Source of the DNA: Mesorhizobium sp. WSM4904
GTDB lineage: Bacteria > Pseudomonadota > Alphaproteobacteria > Rhizobiales > Rhizobiaceae
NCBI RefSeq assembly: GCF_029674545.1
Contig: NZ_CP121354.1
Coordinates: 2,055,001 to 2,119,000 of the forward strand
Direction of reading: 5' to 3'
DNA: 64,000 bases
Under the pieces are notes generated by a model, which was not told where the DNA came from, ran no database searches, and saw only the letters and a list, made by a program, of their open reading frames with translations. Below are positions 10,785 to 20,555 of the stretch, in pieces. The translations under genes were made by a program, and so were the position numbers. The stretch's first letter is position 1. Each line of letters begins with the position of its first letter.

Positions 10785-10814
10785 GGCGGGCGGCTTCCTG
10801 CGGAGCCGCCCGCC
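10785..10814 (+). terminator. GC hairpin between binding protein and ATPase genes
   Basis: A perfect 11-bp stem, GGCGGGCGGCT/AGCCGCCCGCC, with an 8-nt loop. No T run follows. The stem ends one base before the ATPase ATG, so it may both protect the binding-protein mRNA and hide the ATPase ribosome site, lowering ATPase expression relative to the binding protein. Confidence 0.55.
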
Positions 10815-10815
10815 G

Positions 10816-12336
10816 ATGACCGTGCCCGTCGTTTCCGTCGAGAGCGTCTGCAAGCGTTTCGGCGCCGTGCAGGCGCTGCGAGATGTGTCGGTCGCCTTCA
10901 ATGCCGGCGAGATCACTGCCCTGATCGGCGAGAACGGCGCCGGCAAGTCCACGCTGATGCGCGTGCTGGAGGGCGAGCACAGGCCCGATGCCGGTCGGGT
11001 TCTGGTCGATGGGCACCCGGTCCAGCTCAGCTCGCCGCGCGTCGCACATGGCTCTGGCATCCGCGTCATCCATCAGGAGCCGGAGATCATTCCGGAGCTG
11101 ACGGTGGCGGAAAACATCTTCATCGGCGACATCAAGGCGCGCGGCGGCCTGTTCCTCGACCGCGCGGATCTGGAGCGGCGCAGTCTCGATCTGCTCGGTA
11201 CGTTCGGCGTGGTCGACGTGCTGTCGCCCGGGCAGCGCTGCCATGGGCTCAGCCCGGCGCTCAGGCAGCTCATCGAGATCATGCGGGCGCTGCGGCCCGG
11301 CGCGAGGCTCCTTGCCTTCGACGAGCCGACTTCGTCCCTGACGGAGGACGAGGCGCAGCGGCTGTTCCGCGTCATCCGGCGTCTGAAAGCCGACGGCGTC
11401 GCCGTGATCTACATTTCGCACCGCCTGCGCGAGATCATCGAGCTTGCCGATCGCTGCGTGGTGATGCGCGACGGCAGCCGCGTCGCCGACGAGCCGATCG
11501 CGGCGCTCGACGAGCAGCGCATGGTGCGGCTGATGGTCGGCAGGCCGGTGAGCGACCTGTTCAACCGAAGAGAACGCACGCTGGGGCCGGTCCGGCTGGC
11601 GCTGGAAGCTGTCACGACACGCCGTGTCGACGGGATCAGCTTCGAGGTGAGGGCCGGCGAGATCGTCGGGCTGGGCGGACTGGTCGGCGCCGGACGGACG
11701 GAAGTCGCGCGCGCCATCGTCGGCCTCGATCCGCTGCTGTCGGGACGGATGACGGTCGGCGGCCGGCCTTACAAGCCGCGCGAACCGGCCGATGCCGTCG
11801 CGGCCGGAATCGGGCTGGTGCCGGAGGACCGCAAGCAGGAAGCGCTGCTCTTGATGCAGGCTGTGCGCGACAATGTCAGCCTCGTGGTGCCCGACAAGGT
11901 GTCGCGCTTCGGCTTCTTCAGCCGCAGGCGCGAGCGCGCGCTGGTCGCCCGCCACGTCGCGGAGCTCAGGGTGAAGACGCCGTCGATCGAACAGGCCGTC
12001 GGAAAACTGTCCGGCGGCAATCAGCAGAAGGTCGTCTTCGCGCGCTGGCAGGCGCGGGGGCCGGCCGTGCTCATCCTCGACGAGCCGACGCGCGGCATCG
12101 ATGTCGGCGCCAAGGCGGAAATCTATAGGCTCATCGAAAGCCTGGCCGACCAGGGCCTCGCCATCCTGCTCATCTCCTCCGAGATGCCGGAGCTGCTCGG
12201 CCTCGCCGACCGCGTTCTGGTCATGCAGAGCGGGCGCATCAGCGGCGAGCTTCCGTGGCAGGAAGCGAGCGAGGAAGCGGTGCTGGCCTTGGCCATGCGC
12301 TCGGGGAAAGAGACAATCGAGAGGAGAGTATCGTGA
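10816..12336 (+). CDS. Sugar ABC transporter ATP-binding protein, RbsA/AraG type (two ATPase domains)
   Basis: A 506-residue tandem ATPase. The N-domain has Walker [10 protein letters not shown], a GLSPALRQ signature variant and Walker B LLAFDEPTSS; the C-domain lacks a canonical Walker A (GLGGLVGAGRTE), as is normal for this family, and has LSGGNQQK and LILDEPTRGID. The length matches RbsA/MglA/AraG. It couples ATP hydrolysis to sugar uptake with the flanking binding protein and permease. The stop overlaps the permease GTG by four bases, implying coupled translation. Confidence 0.92.
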   Translation: MTVPVVSVESVCKRFGAVQALRDVSVAFNAGEITALIGENGAGKSTLMRVLEGEHRPDAGRVLVDGHPVQLSSPRVAHGSGIRVIHQEPEIIPELTVAENIFIGDIKARGGLFLDRADLERRSLDLLGTFGVVDVLSPGQRCHGLSPALRQLIEIMRALRPGARLLAFDEPTSSLTEDEAQRLFRVIRRLKADGVAVIYISHRLREIIELADRCVVMRDGSRVADEPIAALDEQRMVRLMVGRPVSDLFNRRERTLGPVRLALEAVTTRRVDGISFEVRAGEIVGLGGLVGAGRTEVARAIVGLDPLLSGRMTVGGRPYKPREPADAVAAGIGLVPEDRKQEALLLMQAVRDNVSLVVPDKVSRFGFFSRRRERALVARHVAELRVKTPSIEQAVGKLSGGNQQKVVFARWQARGPAVLILDEPTRGIDVGAKAEIYRLIESLADQGLAILLISSEMPELLGLADRVLVMQSGRISGELPWQEASEEAVLALAMRSGKETIERRVS

Positions 12337-13322
12337 CCGATACCGCGACCGCCGGCCGCGAGCGCGCGCCGGCAAGTCTGTTCGGCCGCATCGGCGCGCA
12401 GAACATCAGTCTGCTGATCGCGCTGATCGTGCTGCTGGCGATCTTCGGCGCGCTCAGGCCCGACGTCTTCTTCACGCCGCGCAATCTGATCAATATCGGG
12501 CTCGCGGTCACCATCCTCGGCATCCTGGCGATGGCGCAGACCGTCGTCATCGTCTCCGGCGGGCTCGACATCTCGGTCGGATCGATCGTGGGCCTGAGCA
12601 CCATGGTGCTTGCCGTCGCCGCACAGGAAACCGGCTCGATTTCGGCCGGTATCCTGGCCGGACTGCTCGCCGGACTTGTAGCGGGCGCGGTCAACGGGCT
12701 GATCATCGTCTACGGCCCGGTCAACGCGGTGATCGCGACGCTTGGAACGATGTCGGCCTTCCGCGGCCTCGCCTATCTGATGAACAACGGCAACTCCATC
12801 CCGATCACCGGCGACAGCCTGCGCGCGCTCGGCATCGGCACCTTTCTTGGCCTGCCTTTTGCCATCTGGCTGCTGATCGCCGCTATGGCGGCGTTCATCG
12901 TCTTCACCCGCGAGACGGTGGTCGGCAGGAACATCTACGCGCTCGGCGGCAATCCGACGGTGGCGCGGCTCGCCGGCATCCCGATCCGCCGCTACCAGAT
13001 CTCGATCTACGCCATGAGCGGCTTCGCGGCAGCGGTGGCCGGCCTGGTGCTCGCCAGCCGCACCATGTCCGGACAGCCGGCCTCCGGCAGCCAGGGACTG
13101 GAGCTCGAGGCGATCACCGCCGCGATTCTCGGCGGCTGCGCGCTGCAGGGCGGCAAGGGCACGATCGTCGGCGCCATGTTGGGGGTGCTGATCATCGGCG
13201 TCCTCAACAACGGCATGATCCTGACCAGCGTGCCGACCTTCTACCAGCTGCTTGCCAAGGGCGCGCTGCTGATCCTGGCGGTCATCGTCCAGGAGCGCCA
13301 GCGGGCGCGGGCGGGAGAGTAG
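12333..13322 (+). CDS. Sugar ABC transporter permease, RbsC type
   Basis: A 329-residue inner-membrane protein with about eight to ten hydrophobic segments. It carries BPD_transp_2 features: VIVSGGLDISVGSIVGL, GPVNAVIATLGTM, YALGGNPTVARLAGI and AAILGGCALQGGKGT. It starts at a GTG overlapping the ATPase stop, with GAGAGGAGAG upstream. A single permease gene implies a homodimer. It is the last gene of the operon; a convergent operon follows after 70 bp. Confidence 0.92.
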   Translation: MTDTATAGRERAPASLFGRIGAQNISLLIALIVLLAIFGALRPDVFFTPRNLINIGLAVTILGILAMAQTVVIVSGGLDISVGSIVGLSTMVLAVAAQETGSISAGILAGLLAGLVAGAVNGLIIVYGPVNAVIATLGTMSAFRGLAYLMNNGNSIPITGDSLRALGIGTFLGLPFAIWLLIAAMAAFIVFTRETVVGRNIYALGGNPTVARLAGIPIRRYQISIYAMSGFAAAVAGLVLASRTMSGQPASGSQGLELEAITAAILGGCALQGGKGTIVGAMLGVLIIGVLNNGMILTSVPTFYQLLAKGALLILAVIVQERQRARAGE

Positions 13323-13392
13323 GCCGTGTGCGCAGATCGGCCGCTACACGCTTGCGATGCAGGTCTCAATCTCGAAGCATTGGATTGCGGTT

Positions 13393-14505
13393 CTATTTCA
13401 GGAACTGACGGAAGCGGCGGAGCGAGAACACAAACAGCAGCATGCCGATGACCAGCAGCGCCGCAAGCTGCGGCCAGACGACATCGAGGCCCGCGCCGCG
13501 GAACAGGACGGCCTGGGCCAGCATGACGAAATGCGTGTTGGGCGCGACGAACATGACGGCCTGGATGGCGAGGGGCATGCTCTCGCGCGGCGTCACGCCG
13601 CCGGACAGCACCTGCAGGGGCAGGAGCACCATCATCAACAGCAGGCCGAATTGCGGCATGGAGCCGGCGACGGTGGCAAGGAAGATCCCCAGACAGGTCA
13701 TGGCGACGATGTCGAGGGCCGCGCCCACCATGAAAAGCGCGATCGATCCGTTTATCGGGACCGACAGCAGCCCCTGGATGACGAAGACGAGCGCAAGGCC
13801 CGACGCCACGAGGACGACGATGCCCATGGACCAGATCTTGCTCGTCATGATTTCGAACGGGGTGACCGGCATCACCAGCAGATGCTCGATCGTGCCGTGC
13901 TCGCGCTCGCGTATCAGCGCGGCACCGGTGAGCACGATCGAAAGCATGGTGATGGAGGAGATGACATTGGTGATGGCGCCGAACCAGCCCTTGTTGAGTT
14001 CGGGGTTGAATCGCGCCCGCAGGTCGAGCTCGACGGGGAGCGAAGTCTGGGAGCGATAGTGGTTCAGGAACTCGTTCACTTCCCCCGAAACGATCGACTG
14101 AACATAGCCTCCGCCGGTAAAGGCCTGCGACATGCGGGTGGCGTCGATGTTGAGCTGAACCGTTGGAGAGCGACCGGCCAGGAGGTCGCGCTGGAAGCTC
14201 GGCGGAATGTCCAGCGCGAATGTGTCCATTCCTGAATCCATGCGGCTGTCCATCTCGGGCTGGGAGATCAGTCGCGGCGCGGTGAAGTAAGGCGGGTAAA
14301 ATGCCGTGACGATACGCGATGAGACCGGCGACTGATCCTCGTCGACGATGGCGATCGCAGCATGATTGAGCGTCTCGGGCATCGCCTTGGATTCGGTGTA
14401 GATGGCGAGGGTGAAGGCGTAGACGATCAGCACAAGCATCATCGGGTCCCGTACAAGACCGCGCAGTTCCTTGATGCCGAGCTCGTATATGTTGGCGATG
14501 TGCAT
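13393..14505 (-). CDS. ABC-2 type exporter permease, YhhJ-like
   Basis: A 370-residue inner-membrane protein of the ABC-2 permease family. One N-terminal membrane segment (DPMMLVLIVYAFTLAIY) is followed by a large periplasmic domain (about residues 40-170) and a C-terminal cluster of five hydrophobic segments with the ABC-2 motif EREHGTIEHLLVMPV. It starts at an ATG overlapping the stop of the upstream RbbA-like gene. With that gene and the HlyD-like gene it forms the same trio as E. coli yhiI-rbbA-yhhJ, a putative efflux pump of unsettled substrate. Confidence 0.88.
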   Translation of the reverse strand: MHIANIYELGIKELRGLVRDPMMLVLIVYAFTLAIYTESKAMPETLNHAAIAIVDEDQSPVSSRIVTAFYPPYFTAPRLISQPEMDSRMDSGMDTFALDIPPSFQRDLLAGRSPTVQLNIDATRMSQAFTGGGYVQSIVSGEVNEFLNHYRSQTSLPVELDLRARFNPELNKGWFGAITNVISSITMLSIVLTGAALIREREHGTIEHLLVMPVTPFEIMTSKIWSMGIVVLVASGLALVFVIQGLLSVPINGSIALFMVGAALDIVAMTCLGIFLATVAGSMPQFGLLLMMVLLPLQVLSGGVTPRESMPLAIQAVMFVAPNTHFVMLAQAVLFRGAGLDVVWPQLAALLVIGMLLFVFSLRRFRQFLK

Positions 14506-17297
14506 CAGCGGGCCTGTTTTCTCAAGAAAGCCGCTCCAAGGCCGAGCAGCACCGGAATGGCGACGAGCAGCGGCACGAACGCGCCGGACAGGTCGGCAAA
14601 GCCGAGCGCTTTGGAAAAGACGCCGCGCGAGATCGTTACGAAATAGGTGGTCGGATAGATCCGGCCGATGAATGCACCCACGCCCTGCAGCGACGACACC
14701 GGGTCGATCATGCCCGAATATTGGGTGGCGGGGATCATGGTGAGCAGCGCGGTTCCGAAGATTGCCGCGATCTGGCTGCTCATGAAGGTCGACAGAAAGA
14801 GCCCCATTGCCGTCGTGGCCATGACGTAAAGAAGGGCGGCGGCTGCGAATGCCGGAAGGCTGCCGGTCAACGGCACGCCGAAAATGAAGACGGCAAAGGC
14901 AGTCAGCAGCACGAAGTTCAGCATCGCGAGGACCACATAGGGGATCTGCTTGCCGACCAGGAATTCGAGCCGGGTGACCGGCGTGACGTAGAAATTGATG
15001 ATGGAGCCGAGTTCTTTCTCCCGCACCACGCTCAGCACGGCCAGCATTGCCGGGATCAGCAGGAGAAGCATCGGGAGGACAGCCGGAACGATGGCGTCGA
15101 GGCTGCGGACGTCGGGGTTGTAGCGGTAGCGGATATCGAGCTGAAAGGCGCTGGCGGTGGCGGTGTCGCCGTAGAGTTCGCGCGCCTTCCGCGCGAGCCA
15201 GCCGGCATGCATTCCCGAGACATAGCCCAGCACGGTTTCGGCGCGCGTCGGCATGGCGCCGTCGATCCACGCGCCGATCGTGACGTGGCGACCGCGCGCG
15301 AGGTCACGCCCGAACCCGGTCGGAATTTCGATGGCGAGATTGAGCTCCCCGTCCTCCATACGCCGATCGAGATCGGCATGGTCGGTGATCGGCGTCTTCT
15401 CGGTGAAATAGCGCGAGCCGGCGATCTGCAGCACATAGTCCCGGCTGATCGTCGTGTCGTCGCGATCGAGGACGGCGAAGGAGAGATTCTCGACGTCCAT
15501 GTTGATGCCGTAGCCCACGACGAACATCAGGATGAGGCTGCCGATGGTAGCCAGCGTGGCGCGGATCGGATCGCGTGCGAGCTCCATCGCCTCGCGGCGG
15601 GTGTAGGCGAACATGCGGCGCAGATCGAAGAAACGGCCGTCGCGGCTCTCCTGGGGTTGGCTGTGCGGCGCGCCGAGCGCTTCCGCGAGCGGCACTGTTT
15701 CAGCGGCCGAGCCCGGCGTGCCGCGCTGCTCCGGCCCTGTCGCCTCCTCCAGATATCCGACAAAGGCTTCTTCCAGCGTTGCCGCCGAGCGGCTCCCGAC
15801 GATGCCAGCGGGCGTGTCGCTGACCAGGACCTTGCCGGCGTGCATGAGCGAGATGCGATCGCAGCGTTCCGCCTCATTCATGAAATGCGTGGAGACGAAG
15901 ATCGTCACGTTCTCCTTGCGGGAGAGATCGCCGAGAATCCGCCAGAACCCGTCGCGGGCAACCGGATCGACTCCGGAAGTGGGCTCGTCGAGGATCAGTA
16001 TCTCGGGGGAATGGATCATCGCCACCGCCAGCGACAGCCGCTGGCGGATGCCGAGCGGCAGTGCTTCGGGCAGCGCGTCGACGTTGTTGGCCAGACCGAA
16101 CTGCCGCGCGACCTCCTCGACCCGGGACGGGATCGCGGCGTCGGCCATGCCGAAGAGTCGGGCATGCAGCTCGAGGTTTTGCCGAACCGTCAGTTCCGAG
16201 TAGAGGGAGAATCCCTGTGACATGTAGCCGACGCGCCGCCGCACCTCGATGTCGCGCGAGTCGATCTCGCGTCCGAACAGCCGCGCCTTGCCCTCGCTCG
16301 GCTCGAGCAGCCCGGTCAGCATCTTCATGGTGGTCGTCTTGCCGCAGCCATTCGAGCCCAGGAAGCCGAAGATGTCACCGCGGCCGATGCGGAAGCTCAC
16401 GTCGTCGACGGCGGTGAAATCGCCGAAGCGCATGGTGAGATGTTCAGCCTCGATGGCGGATACGCCGTCGGCATCGGCGGGTCGTGGAGGGATCTTCACC
16501 GTCTCGTGGCTGCCTCGCTTCTCCGGCGGGAGAAGAGCGATGAAAGCCGCGTCGAGGTCAGGCGCGCCGGTGCGTGCGAGCAGGTCGGCCGGGGCTCCGG
16601 ACGCCAGCACCCGGCCTCCATCCATCGCCACCAGCCAGTCGAAGCGCGCGGCCTCCTCCATGTAGGCCGTCGCGATGATGACGCTCATGCCGTCGCGGCT
16701 CTTGCGAATCTCATCGATCAGTTCCCAGAACTGGCGGCGCGACAAAGGGTCGACGCCGGTGGTCGGCTCATCCAGGATCAAAAGGTCCGGATCGTGGATC
16801 AGGGCGCAGCAGAGGCCGAGTTTCTGTTTCATGCCGCCCGAAAGCTTGCCGGCCTGCCGATCGGCGAAAGGCGCAAGCCCGGTGCGCCTCAGGAGCTCGC
16901 CGATGCGGCGCTCCCGCTCCCGTCGGTCGTGCCCGAAAAGGCGGCCAAAGAAATCGATGTTGTCGAAGACGGACAGCGTCGGATAGAGGTTCTTGCCAAG
17001 GCCCTGCGGCATATAGGCGATCCTTGGGTAGACGCTCTGCCGGTGGCGGAGATCGGCCATGTCTCCGCCCAGCACCTCGATATGCCCTTCCTGTATCGTC
17101 CGCGCTCCGGCAACCAGGGAAAGCAGGCTGGATTTGCCGACGCCGTCCGGCCCGATCAGGCCGACCATGCAGCCGGCCGGGAAGTCCAGCGATATGTCAT
17201 TGAGAGCCCGGACCTTCCCATAGACATGGCCGACGTTCTCCAGCCGCGCGACCCGCTTCGGCGAGAAGGCAGCGGCGCCGTCCGCCCGGGCATTCAT
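14505..17297 (-). CDS. rbbA: RbbA-like fused ABC exporter (two ATPase domains plus ABC-2 permease)
   Basis: A 930-residue protein. ATPase domain 1 has Walker [18 protein letters not shown] and [12 protein letters not shown]; ATPase domain 2 has Walker [10 protein letters not shown] and [12 protein letters not shown] but a degenerate signature, LPLGIRQ, in place of LSGGQ. A linker leads to an ABC-2 permease domain with an N-terminal membrane segment, a periplasmic loop and a C-terminal hydrophobic bundle containing [16 protein letters not shown]. This is the architecture of E. coli RbbA, which was described as ribosome-associated and is also viewed as a transporter. The ATG at 17297 overlaps the HlyD stop; an upstream in-frame start is unlikely. 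Confidence 0.9.
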   Translation of the reverse strand: MNARADGAAAFSPKRVARLENVGHVYGKVRALNDISLDFPAGCMVGLIGPDGVGKSSLLSLVAGARTIQEGHIEVLGGDMADLRHRQSVYPRIAYMPQGLGKNLYPTLSVFDNIDFFGRLFGHDRRERERRIGELLRRTGLAPFADRQAGKLSGGMKQKLGLCCALIHDPDLLILDEPTTGVDPLSRRQFWELIDEIRKSRDGMSVIIATAYMEEAARFDWLVAMDGGRVLASGAPADLLARTGAPDLDAAFIALLPPEKRGSHETVKIPPRPADADGVSAIEAEHLTMRFGDFTAVDDVSFRIGRGDIFGFLGSNGCGKTTTMKMLTGLLEPSEGKARLFGREIDSRDIEVRRRVGYMSQGFSLYSELTVRQNLELHARLFGMADAAIPSRVEEVARQFGLANNVDALPEALPLGIRQRLSLAVAMIHSPEILILDEPTSGVDPVARDGFWRILGDLSRKENVTIFVSTHFMNEAERCDRISLMHAGKVLVSDTPAGIVGSRSAATLEEAFVGYLEEATGPEQRGTPGSAAETVPLAEALGAPHSQPQESRDGRFFDLRRMFAYTRREAMELARDPIRATLATIGSLILMFVVGYGINMDVENLSFAVLDRDDTTISRDYVLQIAGSRYFTEKTPITDHADLDRRMEDGELNLAIEIPTGFGRDLARGRHVTIGAWIDGAMPTRAETVLGYVSGMHAGWLARKARELYGDTATASAFQLDIRYRYNPDVRSLDAIVPAVLPMLLLLIPAMLAVLSVVREKELGSIINFYVTPVTRLEFLVGKQIPYVVLAMLNFVLLTAFAVFIFGVPLTGSLPAFAAAALLYVMATTAMGLFLSTFMSSQIAAIFGTALLTMIPATQYSGMIDPVSSLQGVGAFIGRIYPTTYFVTISRGVFSKALGFADLSGAFVPLLVAIPVLLGLGAAFLRKQAR

Positions 17298-18361
17298 TGC
17301 ACGAGCTTTCCTTGGACGCCGGCCGGCCATTCAGCCTGCGGGTCGAGCCGCACATAGGCCACGCCGGGCAAACCCGTCTTGACCTGCTGGATGTATTTGC
17401 GGAGCAGCTCCGGCGAGATATGCGCCTTGATCCGGAACATGAGCTTCAGGCGCTCCTCCTCCGTCTCGACGGTCTTGGGCGTGAACTGCGCGACGTCCGC
17501 GACGAAGGTCACCTTGGCGGGGATGATGTATTGCGGCGCGGCATCGAGCACGAGGCGTACGTCGGAGCCGATGGCGACGCGCCCAGCCTGCGCGGTCGAC
17601 AGGAAGAACGTCATGTAGACATCGCCGAGATCGACGAGGTTGAGCACGCGCCCGCCGCCCGCAAGCACCTCACCGGGTTCCGCCACCCGGAATTGGACAC
17701 GTCCATCGCGCGGCGATTTCAGCGTGGCGTCGTCGATATCGGCATCGATGCTTTCGATCGCCGCCTGCGCGGCATCGACCGCGGCCTTGGCATCGACCAC
17801 CTGTGCCCTCGCAGCGTTGATGGCCGCCTCGCTGGCGGCGAGCTGGGCCTGCGCCGCGGCAACGGCGGCCTTCGCGCTCTGCTCGGCGGCGCGATCGTTG
17901 TCGAGAACCTGCTGGGAGACGGTGTTGTTGACCGCGAGCTGCTGGGAGCGCGCCAAGGTCCGCTCGGCGGCGTCGAGCTCGGCCCCGCGCTGCGCGACGA
18001 CCGCGGCGGCTGCCGTCTTTTCGGCTTCGCGTTGCGTCACCAGGCTGCCGGCGGTCTCGACGCCGATGGTGGCGCGCTGAAGCTGCGCCTCGGCCTGGCG
18101 GCGCTGAGCCTCGATCTGCGTGGTGTCCATGCGGGCAAGCACTTCGCCGGCTTTGACGAAATCACCTTCGCCGACCAGGATTTCCTTGATCCGCCCCGAC
18201 GCCTTCGTGGAGACGTCGATTTCGACCGCTTCGATGCGGCCGTTACCGCTGGCGATGCCTTGCGGCAACGCCCCGGCCTCGGATCGCTGCCATGCGTAAT
18301 AGCCGGCTGCCGCGAGCGCGATCAGAATGACGGGAGACAGCCACCGTAACGAACCTTTCAT
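17294..18361 (-). CDS. HlyD-family periplasmic adaptor, YhiI-like
   Basis: A 355-residue membrane-fusion protein. One N-terminal membrane anchor ([18 protein letters not shown]) is followed by a biotinyl-lipoyl-like half ([18 protein letters not shown]), a long Ala/Gln-rich coiled coil at about residues 90-205, and the second barrel half ([17 protein letters not shown]). It bridges the inner-membrane exporter to an outer-membrane channel, not encoded here. It is the first gene of the three-gene operon, and its stop overlaps the RbbA-like start. Confidence 0.9.
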   Translation of the reverse strand: MKGSLRWLSPVILIALAAAGYYAWQRSEAGALPQGIASGNGRIEAVEIDVSTKASGRIKEILVGEGDFVKAGEVLARMDTTQIEAQRRQAEAQLQRATIGVETAGSLVTQREAEKTAAAAVVAQRGAELDAAERTLARSQQLAVNNTVSQQVLDNDRAAEQSAKAAVAAAQAQLAASEAAINAARAQVVDAKAAVDAAQAAIESIDADIDDATLKSPRDGRVQFRVAEPGEVLAGGGRVLNLVDLGDVYMTFFLSTAQAGRVAIGSDVRLVLDAAPQYIIPAKVTFVADVAQFTPKTVETEEERLKLMFRIKAHISPELLRKYIQQVKTGLPGVAYVRLDPQAEWPAGVQGKLVQ

Positions 18362-18710
18362 TGGCGGCCTCCTGCGCTGCGCGACGCGGGGACGAGCGCG
18401 GGCGGCGCAAAAGGGATCTGTTCAGGGCTCAACGAGATGCCGATCATGGCGGGGGACTCCGTTCGGGCTGAGAGCTGAACGGGACCAAAACAGAGGCCCG
18501 GCATGGCGACCTTGATCCGTATCAATCGCGGGAGAAGCACACCGGCGACGCAGAACGGCCTTCGAGGGAAGTTGCCCAGGCCACCAGAAGTCCGTGCCCT
18601 GTTTCATCGCATCGAGGCGTTCGCCGACCTTCGGACAGACCGAAGCGCCTCCTTGAAGCGCGTCGCGTCGAAACGGATTCGATCGACGCGCCTCAAGTCT
18701 TTGTTTCGAT
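18362..18710. other. Intergenic region upstream of the exporter operon
   Basis: About 350 bp between the HlyD-like start and the repeat at 18711. Short frames here have no recognisable protein content. It must hold the exporter promoter on the minus strand, but I could not pick convincing -35/-10 boxes. AAGTCTTTG at 18695-18703 belongs to the adjacent repeat. Confidence 0.4.
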
Positions 18711-18754
18711 GCATGTCGTTTTCCCAAGCCGATGCACAGTTTTGGGCGACATGC
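18711..18754. repeat. Palindromic intergenic repeat with GCATGTCG/CGACATGC ends
   Basis: A 44-bp imperfect palindrome with ends GCATGTCG (18711-18718) and CGACATGC (18747-18754), and inner CCCAA/TTGGG pairing. AAGTCTTTG lies just upstream, as it does near the repeat at 62974-63014 and the fragment at 6068-6103. I recall such sequences as abundant in Mesorhizobium-type genomes; copy number here cannot be counted. Confidence 0.65.
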
Positions 18755-18755
18755 A

Positions 18756-20141
18756 CTAAACGCTTTCGAGATAGGTCTCGATCTCGAAGTCGCTGACGTT
18801 GAGCGCGAAGGTGTTGAGCTCCTGGCGCTTGCAAGCGATGAAGGCGTCGCGCAGCACAGCCGGGAAGATTTCCGCGACGCGCGGCCCGGTTTCGAACGCG
18901 GCGATGGCCGAAGCCCAATCCGGGGGCAGCTTGGCGAGCGTCAGTCCTTGCCCCTCGCCGCCGGTCGGCTCGCCGGGTGACAGTTGTTTTTCGATGCCCA
19001 TCAGCGCGGCGCCCAGGATCGCCGCCAGCACCAGATAGGGGTTGGCGTCGGCGCCGGAGACGCGATGCTCGATGCGACGCGCGGCAGATGGGCCACCCGG
19101 AATGCGTATCGCCACCATGCGGTTTTCGTAACCCCAGGCGACGGCCGTCGGCGCATAGGATCTTGGCCGAAGCCGGCGGTAGGAATTGAAATGCGGCGCG
19201 AACACCAGCGTGCTCTCGGCCATGGCGGCAAGCAGGCCGCCGACCGCGTGGCGCATGGTCTCGGAGCCCTGGTCGCTGCCGTCGTCGAAGATGTTGCGGC
19301 CTTGCTTGTCGACGACGCTGAAATGGACGTGGAAACCGTTGCCGGCACGCTCGCCATAGGGCTTGGCCATGAAGCAGGCGGCAAAGCCATGCTTGCGCGC
19401 AATGCCCTTGACGGTGCGCTTGAAGAGCACGGCGTCGTCCGCGGCGCGCAAGGCGTCCGGAACGTGGTTGAGGTTGATCTCGAACTGGCCGACGCCGTTC
19501 TCGGCGATCGCGGTGTCGACAGGGATGCCCTGCATGCGGCAGGCCTCGTAAACATCGTGAACGAAGGCCTCGAAATCGTCGATCTCGTCGATCGAAAGCG
19601 CCGCATCGGAATCGAGTCGCCGCCCGGTGACCGGCGAGACAGGACCGACAGGCCGCTGCGATGTCGGGTCGACGAGGTAGAATTCGAGCTCGGTTGCAGC
19701 AACCGGCGTCAGGCCAAGCGCGGCATAGCGGTCGAGGATGCGGGCCAGCGCGCGGCGCGGGTCGCCGAGATAGGGCGCGCCGACCTCATCCGCCAGCCAC
19801 AGCGGCAACAACGCCGTCGGATGCGCCGTCCAGTTGACAGGCAGGATGCCGCGTCCCGTCCAGTGGCAAAGGCCGTCGGCATCGCCGGTGGAGAAGACCT
19901 GCGCGTTGCCTTCGATGTCCTCTCCCCAGATGTCGAGCCCAATCAGCGAAAAGGGCATGCGCAGCTTGCCTTCGAGCGCCTTGCGCGCCTGCTCGACCGG
20001 GATGCGCTTGCCGCGCATGATGCCGTTGAGGTCGCACACCGCGGCCCTCAGGCTCTGGATGTCGCTCCTGCTATCAAGCCAGTTCAAAACGTCCGCAATT
20101 GCATCGCCCAATTTCCAGCCCCTGGTTCTTTCGGTAGCCAT
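18756..20141 (-). CDS. Glutamine synthetase family ligase, gamma-glutamylpolyamine-synthetase-like
   Basis: A 461-residue GS-fold enzyme. An N-terminal beta-grasp region (CDLNGIMRGKRIP) precedes a catalytic domain with ELEFYLVD metal ligands, AENGVGQFEINL, NGFHVHFSVVD, the HFNSYRRLRP substrate loop and RIEHRVSGADANPYL. Members ligate glutamate to amines such as putrescine or ethanolamine; true GlnA length and adenylylation features are not evident. It is separate from the second GS-like gene at 37496 and about 27 percent of the way along the window. A GntR gene lies upstream in the same direction. The amine substrate is unknown. Confidence 0.85.
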   Translation of the reverse strand: MATERTRGWKLGDAIADVLNWLDSRSDIQSLRAAVCDLNGIMRGKRIPVEQARKALEGKLRMPFSLIGLDIWGEDIEGNAQVFSTGDADGLCHWTGRGILPVNWTAHPTALLPLWLADEVGAPYLGDPRRALARILDRYAALGLTPVAATELEFYLVDPTSQRPVGPVSPVTGRRLDSDAALSIDEIDDFEAFVHDVYEACRMQGIPVDTAIAENGVGQFEINLNHVPDALRAADDAVLFKRTVKGIARKHGFAACFMAKPYGERAGNGFHVHFSVVDKQGRNIFDDGSDQGSETMRHAVGGLLAAMAESTLVFAPHFNSYRRLRPRSYAPTAVAWGYENRMVAIRIPGGPSAARRIEHRVSGADANPYLVLAAILGAALMGIEKQLSPGEPTGGEGQGLTLAKLPPDWASAIAAFETGPRVAEIFPAVLRDAFIACKRQELNTFALNVSDFEIETYLESV

Positions 20142-20346
20142 TTAGGCTACGATATCCATTCTACAGCTTGTGAGTTCGTGAAGGTCGCCCCTGGATGTTT
20201 CCAGACGACTTTGCTTCATTTTTTCAAATCATTAGCCGGGATATCGGGCGGCATTTCAGGTCCGATTTCTGCGATCTGCGATCGCAACATAGCGGCAAGC
20301 AAAGAGAAAGCCAAGCGGGAGTTGGGATTGGCCGCAACGCCTATCC

Positions 20347-20520
20347 CGTCGTCATCCTATGGCGGAGCAAGGAGCGAAGCGACGCGGCGCAGACCATAGG
20401 ATCCATTCCGTGAAGTTGAGGCGTTGCCACGATGCAAAATTCTGCTCCTCAGCATCCTACGATCAAAGTCACAGAATGGATCCTCGGGTCTGCGCTCCGC
20501 TTCGCCCGTGGATGACGGCG
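20347..20520. repeat. Long palindromic intergenic element
   Basis: Nested inverted repeats about 170 bp end to end: outer CGTCATCC against GGATGACG, middle GAGCGAAGC-type against GCTCCGCTTC-type segments, and inner GGATCCATTCCGTGA (20399-20413) against TCACAGAATGGATCC (20469-20483). It looks like a non-coding dispersed palindrome of the rhizobial RIME type. It lies in the 414-bp gap between the GntR stop and the GS-like start; the rest of that gap shows nothing recognisable. Confidence 0.65.
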
Positions 20521-20555
20521 TCACGGAGGCTTCGGCCAATCTCGAAGGCTTTTTC

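Noticed and set aside
13442..18349. Long plus-strand frames opposite the exporter operon
   Set aside because: Composition is that of antisense shadow (rich in Arg, Gly, His, Asp) and the minus strand has full-length ABC and HlyD proteins with intact motifs.
18358..18918. Small frames near the exporter promoter and GS-like 3' end
   Set aside because: They overlap a palindromic repeat or a real gene and have no family resemblance or ribosome site.
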